16,566 bases of DNA from Lachnospiraceae bacterium (GTDB taxonomy: Bacteria; Bacillota; Clostridia; Lachnospirales; Lachnospiraceae). Location of the stretch: positions 1 through 16,566 of the forward strand of contig VSNM01000097.1 in NCBI GenBank assembly GCA_009774245.1, written 5' to 3'. The translations under genes and the position numbers were made by a program. The notes beneath the pieces were generated by a model. The model was not told where the DNA came from. It ran no database searches and saw only the letters and a list, made by a program, of their open reading frames with translations. Positions 7,939 through 13,701 of this stretch are shown here, piece after piece; within the stretch, counting starts at the first letter, position 1, and each line of letters opens with the position of its first letter.

Positions 7939-8770
7939 ATCGTTGTTTTCCTTCTTTTTTATCTTTGCAGGGAAGAAGCTTTTGCTCATACATATTCTGT
8001 ATTATGGAAATATAGTCTATTCCTGACAGTGTCAGATATTGGATGATCTGTCTCATAGAGTCCTGCATTGCCTTGGTACAGTGCAGATCTGCACAAAATG
8101 TCTCGATAAGTTGTTCGTTTTCCGTACATAAATGGTATTTATCGTTTCTACTTTTTAGTGATATCGTAGAAAGCAATTCAATATGATCAAATATGAATTG
8201 TTGATATTTTTCCATCAAAAGAGAAGTTTGTTCTTTTGAAACATCTTCTAAAACTCCCTGGTCAGACACTATTTTCAGAAATATCATCTGATGCGGATCA
8301 AAAAAATGAATACCAGCCTGATAGATTGCTGCAGCTTCCATATCGTATAATTTATCTGTGGAACTGGGTTCTGTAATCTGGGTGTTGTCATGATCAGTGA
8401 TCCATGGCAGCATTCCAGTCACAATTGTTCCTTCATTAAAAGGATGACGATAGAGCATATCAGGATAAAATGTTTTGTTTGTTGTTTTCTCTATGATTTT
8501 ATTGCAAAGGAAAATTCCTTCATTTTTTGTGGTATGTGCACAGATTCCAATATTGAAGAGCTGATCATTTGGTGTTGGTCTGTATATCGAACAAACACTG
8601 CTGACGACAGCTGCGGCTGCGATTTCTCCAACACCAGTGATCACCAGCCGGATGCCAGCTGTTTCATTGTAAAATTCCTGATACCAGGTACATTCCTGAT
8701 TTTTGACTAGATTGAACTGCCTGATAAAAATATGTGCCTCACAGTACAGCGCAGTGAATATATATACCAT
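7910..8770 (-). CDS. MTA/SAH nucleosidase-like (purine nucleoside phosphorylase superfamily) protein with C-terminal extension
   Basis: Residues 1 to about 190 resemble 5'-methylthioadenosine/S-adenosylhomocysteine nucleosidase. Three positions match the active site: Glu11 (N-terminal CEA), Met144-Glu145 in YDMEAAAIY, which holds the nucleoside ribose, and Asp170 in IVSDQG, which protonates the base. About 95 further, mostly helical residues have no recognised match. The ATG at 8770 follows AAAGGGG. The 3' end overlaps the radical SAM gene by 29 bases, so the two are probably translationally coupled. Such nucleosidases can also split 5'-deoxyadenosine, the by-product of radical SAM enzymes, so a housekeeping role for the neighbouring enzyme is plausible (inference). 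The base and nucleoside are not known. Confidence 0.78.
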   Translation of the reverse strand: MVYIFTALYCEAHIFIRQFNLVKNQECTWYQEFYNETAGIRLVITGVGEIAAAAVVSSVCSIYRPTPNDQLFNIGICAHTTKNEGIFLCNKIIEKTTNKTFYPDMLYRHPFNEGTIVTGMLPWITDHDNTQITEPSSTDKLYDMEAAAIYQAGIHFFDPHQMIFLKIVSDQGVLEDVSKEQTSLLMEKYQQFIFDHIELLSTISLKSRNDKYHLCTENEQLIETFCADLHCTKAMQDSMRQIIQYLTLSGIDYISIIQNMYEQKLLPCKDKKEGKQRFEEFKRKFL

Positions 8771-8844
8771 GCATATCCCCTTTCAGGTTGATTTTTCTGA
8801 ATGAGTTGTTATTTATAATAGGAAGCTTTTCTTTCGTCGGCTTA

Positions 8845-9061
8845 GGAACTGTAGGAAAATAAGTGATGCAACTTGCGCAGGATGTTTCTTTGAGGTGAAA
8901 TTACTAAAGCAATTGTCAAAAAACGAAGGCGTAGGAGGCAAAGGCATAAAGGGCAATGCTTTACGGCGAGGCTTTATGACAATTTCATATGTCTTTGCAT
9001 AGGAAATTTATAATCGGAGAAATAGTCAAGTCAAGATGTATCACTTGTGTATTACAGTTCC
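8845..9061. mobile_element. MITE-like element 1: 217 bp, imperfect ~30-bp terminal inverted repeats, TTA duplication
   Basis: The left end begins GGAACTGTA (8845). The right end, read in reverse complement from 9061, begins GGAACTGTA too, and similarity continues inward through AAGTGAT and CTTG for about 30 bases. TTA flanks both sides (8842-8844 and 9062-9064). Inside are further pairings, CATAAAG/CTTTATG and ATTGTC/GACAAT, so the element could fold into one long hairpin. It has no open frame of note. It sits about 75 bp upstream of the nucleosidase start. The transposase family is not identified. Confidence 0.62.
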
Positions 9062-9113
9062 TTAGTATAGCTTGGCACAAATAATGGTGAATATTGCACC
9101 AGTCCAAAGGATT

Positions 9114-9232
9114 GGTACAGTTCTTCTGTTGTCGTCAGTCAACAATGCTATCGCATTGCCTCCTTCCTCCGCCTTGTCCTGTCACAAATATCAAGTATTG
9201 TTTTTTCATCGATATTTGGGCAACACTGTACC
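9114..9232. mobile_element. MITE-like element 2: ~119 bp with perfect 8-bp terminal repeats
   Basis: GGTACAGT (9114-9121) and its exact complement ACTGTACC (9225-9232) bound a stretch with two internal perfect stem-loops: CAATGC/GCATTG (9143-9158) and CAAATATC/GATATTTG (9185-9218). On the minus strand the interior carries a purine-rich GGCGGAGGAAGGAGGCAA, resembling GGCGTAGGAGGCAA on the plus strand of element 1. A further hairpin, ACCAGTCC/GGATTGGT (9098-9116), overlaps the left end. No target duplication is clear. It could instead be a structured intergenic RNA. Confidence 0.45.
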
Positions 9233-9350
9233 TGGTTGAAAATTTTATGATGCTTATAATATAGCAATTACATTATATCTTGTAAAGGGAAAAATTACAA
9301 TGAGGGGACTGTGAAAAATCAAAATATAACCAGAAGAAATCAAATTTGGA

Positions 9351-9379
9351 TTGTGGGAAAAAGAAATTTTGTTTATAAT
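9351..9379 (+). promoter_or_regulatory. Promoter of the membrane-anchored hydrolase gene
   Basis: TTGTGG (9351-9356) and a perfect TATAAT (9374-9379) are 17 bases apart and about 70 bases before the ATG at 9451. The -35 is only half-matched. Confidence 0.5.
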
Positions 9380-9450
9380 GGATACAGAAAAATGAAGTTC
9401 TATCTGTGACGGGGGTCTTCGTATTCTCAATTGGAGAGGGGAATTATACT

Positions 9451-10293
9451 ATGAATGGATGCGCAGTCAGTGAGAGACATAGATACAAAAAGTGGAAAAT
9501 TATACCGATTGCTGTTTGCGGAGTCTTTGCAATATTGTTTTTGATTACTGCGGTTTATCTTGGTGATTATTATCATTCGGATCAGCTTGCAAGAAATGCT
9601 CTTGTAACAGATGATATAGTACAAGTAAATCAGACTTTGAAGGATATGATTTTATTTTCACCGAAGGAACCTGTAGCTGGGTTCATATTTTATCCGGGTG
9701 GAAAGGTAGAATATACAGCATATGCGCCCCTGCTTCACAGCTTGGCAGAGCACGGATTATTTTGTGTGCTGGTCAAAATGCCGTGTAATCTGGCAGTGCT
9801 TGATGTGAATGCCGCAGAGGGAATCCGGGAAATGTTTCCAGAAATAGAGAATTGGTATATAGGCGGACATTCCTTAGGAGGTTCCATGGCAGCAAGTTAC
9901 GTATCTGAACATGCGGAGGAATATGACGGTCTGATTCTTCTGACAGCATATGCAACGAAGGATATAAGTCAGTCTGGGTTGGAGGTACTTTCTATTTATG
10001 GAAATAAGGATGGTATATTAGATATGGACAAATATACTAAAAATCTGATAAATTTACCTGAACATATGGAAGAATACGAAATAGAGGGAGGATGCCATGC
10101 ACAGTTTGGAAGTTATGGCAGGCAGGATGGCGATGGAATCCCCGGTATTAGTGGGGAGAGGCAGAGGGAGATTACGGTCAGGTGCATTCTGGAATGGATG
10201 AATGAAGGTGACATTGGATTTGCGGTTAAGATGAACAAAAATCTGATGATGGTTCATAATATTGGGATACTTCTTTCATTATGTCAGGGTTAA
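9451..10293 (+). CDS. Membrane-anchored alpha/beta hydrolase (alpha/beta hydrolase_5-like)
   Basis: The 280-residue protein has a short basic N-terminus, one membrane segment at about 15-37, and an alpha/beta hydrolase domain probably held outside the cell. The catalytic triad is visible: Ser141 in GGHSLGG, Asp187 in YGNKDG, and His216 in EGGCHAQFG. The family contains small serine hydrolases with poorly known substrates. The usual fold ends near residue 250 (ILEWM), so the last 30 residues are an unusual tail. The ATG at 9451 is preferred because GGAGAGGGGA ends 8 bases before it. A GTG at 9406 would add 15 residues and place that ribosome site inside the gene. Confidence 0.85.
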   Translation: MNGCAVSERHRYKKWKIIPIAVCGVFAILFLITAVYLGDYYHSDQLARNALVTDDIVQVNQTLKDMILFSPKEPVAGFIFYPGGKVEYTAYAPLLHSLAEHGLFCVLVKMPCNLAVLDVNAAEGIREMFPEIENWYIGGHSLGGSMAASYVSEHAEEYDGLILLTAYATKDISQSGLEVLSIYGNKDGILDMDKYTKNLINLPEHMEEYEIEGGCHAQFGSYGRQDGDGIPGISGERQREITVRCILEWMNEGDIGFAVKMNKNLMMVHNIGILLSLCQG

Positions 10294-10586
10294 ATCTGTA
10301 GCTGAGGAATATTTCAGCCCTGGACTTTGCACTATGCTGTAAAATCCGTAAGAACACGTAGGATGCATCAGGCTAGGGTTCCATGGTTTTGACATTGCGA
10401 AGCGATTCTGCATAGCTTGTCGCATGATTGATGATATGTTACTATTTAATAGGTGATTTCCACAATAATGTATGTTATACTATGGAAAATAGCCAAAAAA
10501 AGTTATAATAATATAGCATTAATAATGGAAAAAATAGTATAGTTTCTGCAGATATTGAGAAATTTGAATGAATAACTATGTTTTCT
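10294..10586. other. Non-coding region with short inverted repeats and a possible extended -10 promoter
   Basis: No gene was seen. GCTGA/TCAGC forms a small hairpin just after the hydrolase but lacks a T tract. GCGAAGC and GCTTGTCGC (about 10397-10424) pair imperfectly. TATACTAT (10476-10483) and ATAGTATA (10534-10541) form a perfect 8-bp inverted repeat. TGTTATACT at 10473-10481 is an extended -10 that could drive the broken AAA-ATPase gene. Confidence 0.35.
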
Positions 10587-10600
10587 GGAAAGGATGTGTT

Positions 10601-10732
10601 ATGGCAATGCAGACAAAGCTCCCCATGGGGATTGAGAGTTTCAGGGAAATACGTACAGGGGGATTCTACTATGTCGATAAGACCGGACTGATCAAAACAC
10701 TGCTGGAGAATCCGGGAAAAGTTAATCACTGA
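10601..10732 (+). pseudogene. Broken 5' end of an AAA-ATPase-like / PD-(D/E)XK nuclease family gene (PF09820-type)
   Basis: GGAAAGGA lies 6 bases before the ATG, and 42 codons match the highly conserved start of this family. They include KLPMGIESF, FYYVDKTGLI and LLENPGKVN. In intact members the next residues run into the Walker A region (roughly LFTRPRRFGKT). Here the match stops at about 10727, and a histidine and TGA follow. The rest of the gene, normally about 500 residues in all, is absent from the window. The break probably marks insertion of the element to the right. Confidence 0.75.
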
Positions 10733-10789
10733 TATGGACAAGACCACAAAACCCATGCGGAGCTGCTGACAATATTTCAAACCAGGTAC

Positions 10790-10818
10790 TTGACATGATG
10801 GCGATTGCAGTGTAGACT
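10790..10818 (+). promoter_or_regulatory. Promoter of the MarR gene
   Basis: A perfect TTGACA (10790-10795), 17 bases and TAGACT (10813-10818) lie directly before the operator-like palindrome. A bound repressor would cover the transcription start. Confidence 0.7.
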
Positions 10819-10833
10819 GTTAAGTAGATTAAC
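10819..10833. promoter_or_regulatory. Operator-like palindrome 1 (MarR gene)
   Basis: GTTAAGTAGATTAAC is a 15-bp near-palindrome with 6-base arms, one mismatch and a TAG centre. It touches the -10 on one side and the AGGAGG ribosome site (10834-10839) on the other. The same site, perfect, recurs before the hydrolase gene. Confidence 0.65.
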
Positions 10834-10844
10834 AGGAGGCAGAC

Positions 10845-11303
10845 ATGGAAAATACATCATTAGACAGGTTATGCGAGTCATTTCTTCAAACGATCAACCA
10901 ATACAACGCTTTAGAAAAGAAAACTCACACCTATGACATTGACCCTCAAATTTATTTATCAGAAATCCATACCATTGTTGCGGTCGGAGCGCATGAGGCC
11001 ATCAACGTGACAGGACTTGCCCAGTTACAGGGTACTTCCAAGAGCGCAGTATCACAGTCCATAAGCAAGCTGGTCAAAAAAGGTTTTGTTGAAAAAAGGA
11101 CTTCACCAGATACAGACAATGAAGTTGTCCTGTTGCTTACTGAAAAGGGAAAACAGGTTTACAGTATGCACGAGAGCCAACATAATTGGCTGAAGTCTCA
11201 GCTTGCAGCTGTTTTTGAAAAGTATCCACCAAACACGATTTCTGTTCTATCTGAACTTGCCGTTGACATTCAAGCGATTTGGGCGCAGTTTTTGGGAAAA
11301 TAA
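10845..11303 (+). CDS. MarR-family transcriptional regulator
   Basis: The 152-residue protein has the MarR layout. A helical dimerisation region comes first, then a winged helix-turn-helix at about 54-98 with the typical SKSAVSQSISKLVKKGFVEK recognition helix. The wing follows (TSPDTDNEVVLLLTEKG), then C-terminal dimer helices. MarR proteins are usually dimeric repressors released by small ligands. The two matching palindromes, at its own promoter and before the next gene, suggest that it controls itself and the hydrolase. AGGAGG lies 5 bases before the ATG. Its last codons and stop form one arm of a hairpin (11282-11310). Confidence 0.9.
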   Translation: MENTSLDRLCESFLQTINQYNALEKKTHTYDIDPQIYLSEIHTIVAVGAHEAINVTGLAQLQGTSKSAVSQSISKLVKKGFVEKRTSPDTDNEVVLLLTEKGKQVYSMHESQHNWLKSQLAAVFEKYPPNTISVLSELAVDIQAIWAQFLGK

Positions 11304-11329
11304 CTGCGCCAGCATTGTTATTTTATTTT
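11282..11329 (+). terminator. Hairpin over the MarR stop codon, T-rich tail
   Basis: GGCGCAGTT (11282-11290) and AACTGCGCC (11302-11310) are perfectly complementary, with the stop codon at the inner edge of the right arm. The T-rich ATTGTTATTTTATTTT tail starts a few bases later. It could reduce read-through into the hydrolase gene. Confidence 0.55.
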
Positions 11330-11338
11330 GCAATCTCT

Positions 11339-11353
11339 GTTAAGTAGCTTAAC
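11339..11353. promoter_or_regulatory. Operator-like palindrome 2 (hydrolase gene)
   Basis: GTTAAGTAGCTTAAC is a perfect palindrome with 6-base arms around TAG. It differs from operator 1 by a single base. It lies 3 bases before the GGGAGG ribosome site. TTGTTA (11315-11320) with a 17-base spacer would put a weak -10 inside the site. Confidence 0.65.
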
Positions 11354-11369
11354 GGCGGGAGGGACATTT

Positions 11370-12506
11370 ATGAGTTATGAAATAATAAATTCCATTCCTC
11401 AATTCAATTTTCAAATCAACAGGATTTTAACCTATGGCAATTTGGCTTGCTGCCGAGAAGAAGTTATCAGCCATGTGGCCCAGGTCAAGACATTTGAGGA
11501 ATGGCATACTGCATGGCAGAAAATCGCTGCAAAAAGCGAACAGGAAAGGCATTATCTCCATGCGGCCTACTACTATCGCATGGCGGAATTTTTCTTAAAA
11601 TCCGATATGCCCGAAAAGAATATCGCTTACAAAAAGTGTGTCGAAAATTTCTACAAGGCGTTTGATTTTGAATTGCATTTGAAGTATGAAAAGCACCGTG
11701 TTCCATTTATGGGAAAGACCCTTCACTGTTTGAAGTTTTCGCCACCAAACGCGATTGGAACTGTTCTTGTATGCGGTGGCTATGACTCGTTCATTGAGGA
11801 ATTTGTACTTCAAGTCTCTGAATTTGTGAAACAACGCTATGAGATTATTCTTTTTGAAGGGCCAGGACAAGGTAAATCCCTCCAAGAGAATTTATATTTC
11901 AGCTATGACTTTGAAAAAGCGGCTTCCGCCGTTTTGGATTACTTTGGTATACGGCGATGTGCTATGGTCGGGATTTCATGGGGCGGCTATTTCGCTCTGC
12001 GCAGTGCGGCTTACGACAAGAGGATTACGGCAGCGGCAGCTTATGATGTGATGGACAACGGGCTGGAAGTTATGACAAACATTTTTCCAGAACCAATCCG
12101 AAGCGCGATCCGGCTCTCACACAAGTATCACTGGCAAGGTGTACTGAACAAACTTGTAAGCATTATCAGAAAGAAAAGTATTTTAGCAGACTGGGCCATT
12201 TCTCAAGGACTGCACATTACCGGAACCAAAACGCCCTATGAATTTTTTCAAAGCATCTCTTTCCATAACCTTGCATTGACTACAGAATTGCTCACACAAG
12301 ATATATTGCTTTTAGCCGGAGCGGAAGATCACTACATACCCCGAAATCAATTCTATCGGTTAAAATCATCCATCCATAATGCGAAAAGTTTAACGTGCAG
12401 GCTTTTTACAAAGGCCGAGGGCGGTGAGCAGCACTGTCAAATCGGAAATCATCAGTTAGCCATAAACGCAATTTCTGATTGGTTGGCTTGCTATTTCGTG
12501 CAATAG
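11370..12506 (+). CDS. FrsA-like alpha/beta hydrolase controlled with the MarR gene
   Basis: The 378-residue protein has a helical N-terminal cap (about 1-110) followed by an alpha/beta hydrolase domain. The layout is that of FrsA/2,6-dihydropseudooxynicotine-hydrolase-like proteins. VLVCGGYDS (133-140) lies near the oxyanion region. GISWGG carries Ser203, GAEDHYIP carries Asp320, and GGEQHCQIGN carries His355, so the triad is complete. No signal peptide is seen, so it is likely cytoplasmic. A hydrolase beside a MarR gene often acts on the compound the regulator senses, but no substrate can be named. The ATG at 11370 follows GGGAGG; a TTG at 11328 would lie upstream of the operator. A strong terminator follows. 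Confidence 0.85.
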   Translation: MSYEIINSIPQFNFQINRILTYGNLACCREEVISHVAQVKTFEEWHTAWQKIAAKSEQERHYLHAAYYYRMAEFFLKSDMPEKNIAYKKCVENFYKAFDFELHLKYEKHRVPFMGKTLHCLKFSPPNAIGTVLVCGGYDSFIEEFVLQVSEFVKQRYEIILFEGPGQGKSLQENLYFSYDFEKAASAVLDYFGIRRCAMVGISWGGYFALRSAAYDKRITAAAAYDVMDNGLEVMTNIFPEPIRSAIRLSHKYHWQGVLNKLVSIIRKKSILADWAISQGLHITGTKTPYEFFQSISFHNLALTTELLTQDILLLAGAEDHYIPRNQFYRLKSSIHNAKSLTCRLFTKAEGGEQHCQIGNHQLAINAISDWLACYFVQ

Positions 12507-12530
12507 CAAAAGTTAAAAAGGCCTCCCACA

Positions 12531-12580
12531 TCTGCCCAGCGGCAGAAAAGAAAAAAAACCGTTGCTGGGCAGATTTATTT
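12531..12580. terminator. Inverted repeat after the hydrolase gene
   Basis: TCTGCCCAGC (12531-12540) and GCTGGGCAGA (12564-12573) are perfect 10-bp complements with a 23-base loop rich in A, followed by TTTATTTT. The A-run in the loop means that the minus strand also carries a T tract. It is a plausible but not ideal terminator. Confidence 0.45.
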
Positions 12581-12600
12581 TCATACCCAAAATTCAGACA

Positions 12601-12638
12601 GTAAGCGGCGGTTTTGATTTTCAAAGCCGCTACTTTTT
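12601..12638 (+). terminator. Rho-independent terminator
   Basis: AGCGGC (12604-12609) pairs with GCCGCT (12626-12631), and an inner TTTGA/TCAAA pair extends the stem. CTTTTT and further T-rich sequence follow. It closes the MarR-hydrolase unit and insulates the leader downstream. Confidence 0.75.
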
Positions 12639-12645
12639 ATATTTT

Positions 12646-12669
12646 GGCGGCAATTAGGAGGATGCCGCC
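12646..12669 (+). promoter_or_regulatory. GC-only hairpin that encloses a ribosome site
   Basis: GGCGGC (12646-12651) and GCCGCC (12664-12669) pair perfectly. The 12-base loop holds AGGAGG (12656-12661). The ATG of a 41-codon frame starts one base after the stem. Translation of that frame could depend on this fold. Confidence 0.5.
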
Positions 12670-12795
12670 ATGCGATTGCGAATAGATAGGCACTTGTCAA
12701 AAAAAGCCTTGTCCCCGCAGCGGCGACCTCTACCCAGGCTTGCGAAAATAGTCGTTTTCCGTCTGCCTATACAATCTCTTCCAACGCCCGAATAG
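12670..12795 (+). CDS. Possible 41-residue basic leader peptide
   Basis: The ATG lies 8 bases after AGGAGG. The peptide is basic, starts MRLRIDRHLSKKALS and ends QSLPTPE. I recognise no family. Its stop codon (12793-12795) lies inside the terminator hairpin at 12787-12811, as expected if ribosome position controls that hairpin. ATAGGCA (12686-12692) can pair with TGCCTAT (12764-12770) within the frame, offering an alternative fold. It may also be chance; composition alone does not prove coding. Confidence 0.4.
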   Translation: MRLRIDRHLSKKALSPQRRPLPRLAKIVVFRLPIQSLPTPE

Positions 12796-12825
12796 CCTTG
12801 TGCTGTTCGGGTTCTTTTGCTTTTT
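12787..12825 (+). terminator. Terminator/attenuator before the sigma-like gene
   Basis: CCCGAA (12787-12792) pairs with TTCGGG (12806-12811), with an inner AGC/GCT pair, followed by TTCTTTTGCTTTTT. There is no gene of normal size between this and the previous terminator, so it would stop transcription before the sigma-like gene unless opened. Confidence 0.65.
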
Positions 12826-12870
12826 CTGTGGGCCGCTTCATCCGGCCCCGATGTCGAGGCCCACCCCTCT

Positions 12871-12902
12871 TGTTCAGATTTCGCTTACCCCAAATCTGAA
12901 CA
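12871..12902 (+). promoter_or_regulatory. 11-bp perfect hairpin touching the sigma-like gene's ribosome site
   Basis: TGTTCAGATTT (12871-12881) and AAATCTGAACA (12892-12902) are exact complements with a 10-base loop. The last stem base is the first A of AGGAGG (12902-12907). It could block ribosome entry, or act as a protein-binding palindrome in DNA. Confidence 0.55.
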
Positions 12903-12915
12903 GGAGGACAACACG

Positions 12916-13314
12916 ATGGAGATCACCATCAAGAGATACAGCCGCAAGCTGACCTATGAGGACGCTGCCACCCTGGACGAGTTCTGGGAGCTAGCCAAAC
13001 GCACCGAACGGAGCCTTGACCGGGAACAGCGGCGGCACTGGGACGGGCGCGAGTGTGACGAGTACATAACCGCCGCCCAGGGCGTTCTGCCCTACTGCGC
13101 CACCCCGGAGGAATTGGTCTGCCAGCAGGAAACGCTGGATGAAATTCTGGCGGTGCTGGCCCTCTGCACGCCTACCCAGCGGGAGCGGTTTTTGCTCTAT
13201 GCGCTGTACGATTACAGCTATGCGGAGATTGGGCGGATGTGCGGCTGCTCCAAGGCCGCAGTCTATGACAGCATTGAGGGCGTTCGGAAAAAGTTTTTCA
13301 AATTTTTCCGCTGA
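12916..13314 (+). CDS. Sigma-70 region 4-like regulator of conjugative elements
   Basis: The 132-residue protein has a helical N-terminal half. A C-terminal sigma-70 region 4-like helix-turn-helix follows at about 83-130: TPTQRERFLLYALYD, SYAEIGRMCGCSKAAVYDSIEGVRKKFF. Proteins of this kind are common in Firmicute integrative elements, where they are thought to activate transfer genes. It lacks region 2, so it is not a full sigma factor. The ATG at 12916 follows AGGAGG by 8 bases. Longer reading from a TTG at 12817 would run through the leader hairpin and is not supported. Expression is probably controlled by the leader. Confidence 0.82.
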   Translation: MEITIKRYSRKLTYEDAATLDEFWELAKRTERSLDREQRRHWDGRECDEYITAAQGVLPYCATPEELVCQQETLDEILAVLALCTPTQRERFLLYALYDYSYAEIGRMCGCSKAAVYDSIEGVRKKFFKFFR

Positions 13315-13327
13315 CCGCCCTGACGAT

Positions 13328-13618
13328 CATCCCGGCATGATGGCTACCAGGTGAGGGGCAACCGCCCCATCACCGGGATGGACAAGCTGCTCCGGCGGCT
13401 TGTCCATCCTATGCCAAGGAGGTCAAGATGTCAGCGATCAATCAGCTTCAGCAAGAGTGCGTCCGTTTCTTACGGCGCACTTATACACCGTTCCGGTGTC
13501 GTGCGCCCTGCCGGGGGCGTTGCGTCCTTCGGACGCGATGGGGAGCTGCACTCCCCAAACCCCTTGCACACCCGCAGGAAAGGAACACCCGCTTTGCGTC
13601 TGTTCCTTTCCTGCGGGT
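13328..13618. repeat. Dense array of perfect stem-loops
   Basis: At least six exact inverted repeats lie within 290 bp: CATCCCGG/CCGGGATG (13328-13380, enclosing GGGGC/GCCCC); GATGGACAAGC/GCTTGTCCATC (13377-13408); GGCGCAC/GTGCGCC (13474-13507, enclosing ACACCG/CGGTGT); GCGTCC/GGACGC (13522-13536); GGGGAG/CTCCCC (13540-13556); and the 18-bp repeat at 13570-13618. The first two overlap and exclude each other. Such a run suggests a structured RNA, a single-strand replication or transfer origin, or a regulatory leader. I do not recognise a named class. Confidence 0.6.
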
Positions 13619-13700
13619 CAGGTATCGTCAACGCCAGATTGGCACTCACGCTAAAAACGCAAATCTGACGCTTTTAGGATTTTGCAGAGGGAGCGTGTGA
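13428..13700 (+). CDS. Doubtful 90-residue arginine-rich frame across the stem-loop array
   Basis: AAGGAGG lies 5 bases before the ATG, and the TGA ends one base before the next gene's ATG, which looks like coupling. Yet only the first residues (MSAINQLQQECVRFL) look protein-like. The rest is arginine- and proline-rich and is dictated by the inverted repeats. It may be a short gene whose body was replaced, or a translated leader. No family is recognised. Confidence 0.3.
   Translation: MSAINQLQQECVRFLRRTYTPFRCRAPCRGRCVLRTRWGAALPKPLAHPQERNTRFASVPFLRVRYRQRQIGTHAKNANLTLLGFCRGSV
13570..13618. repeat. 18-bp perfect inverted repeat
   Basis: ACCCGCAGGAAAGGAACA (13570-13587) and its exact complement (13601-13618) flank a 13-base loop. 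It has no T tract, so a terminator is unlikely. It is the strongest member of the array. Confidence 0.75.
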
Positions 13701-13701
13701 A

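Noticed and set aside
9406..9450. GTG at 9406 as start of the membrane-anchored hydrolase
   Set aside because: A strong ribosome site lies just before the ATG at 9451.
13328..13618. A CRISPR array as explanation of the repeats
   Set aside because: The units are different inverted repeats, not a constant direct repeat with spacers, and no cas gene is present.
13351..13668. Overlapping frames at 13351-13668 and 13400-13654
   Set aside because: They are long only because the GC-rich inverted repeats lack stops; neither has a ribosome site or family-like sequence.
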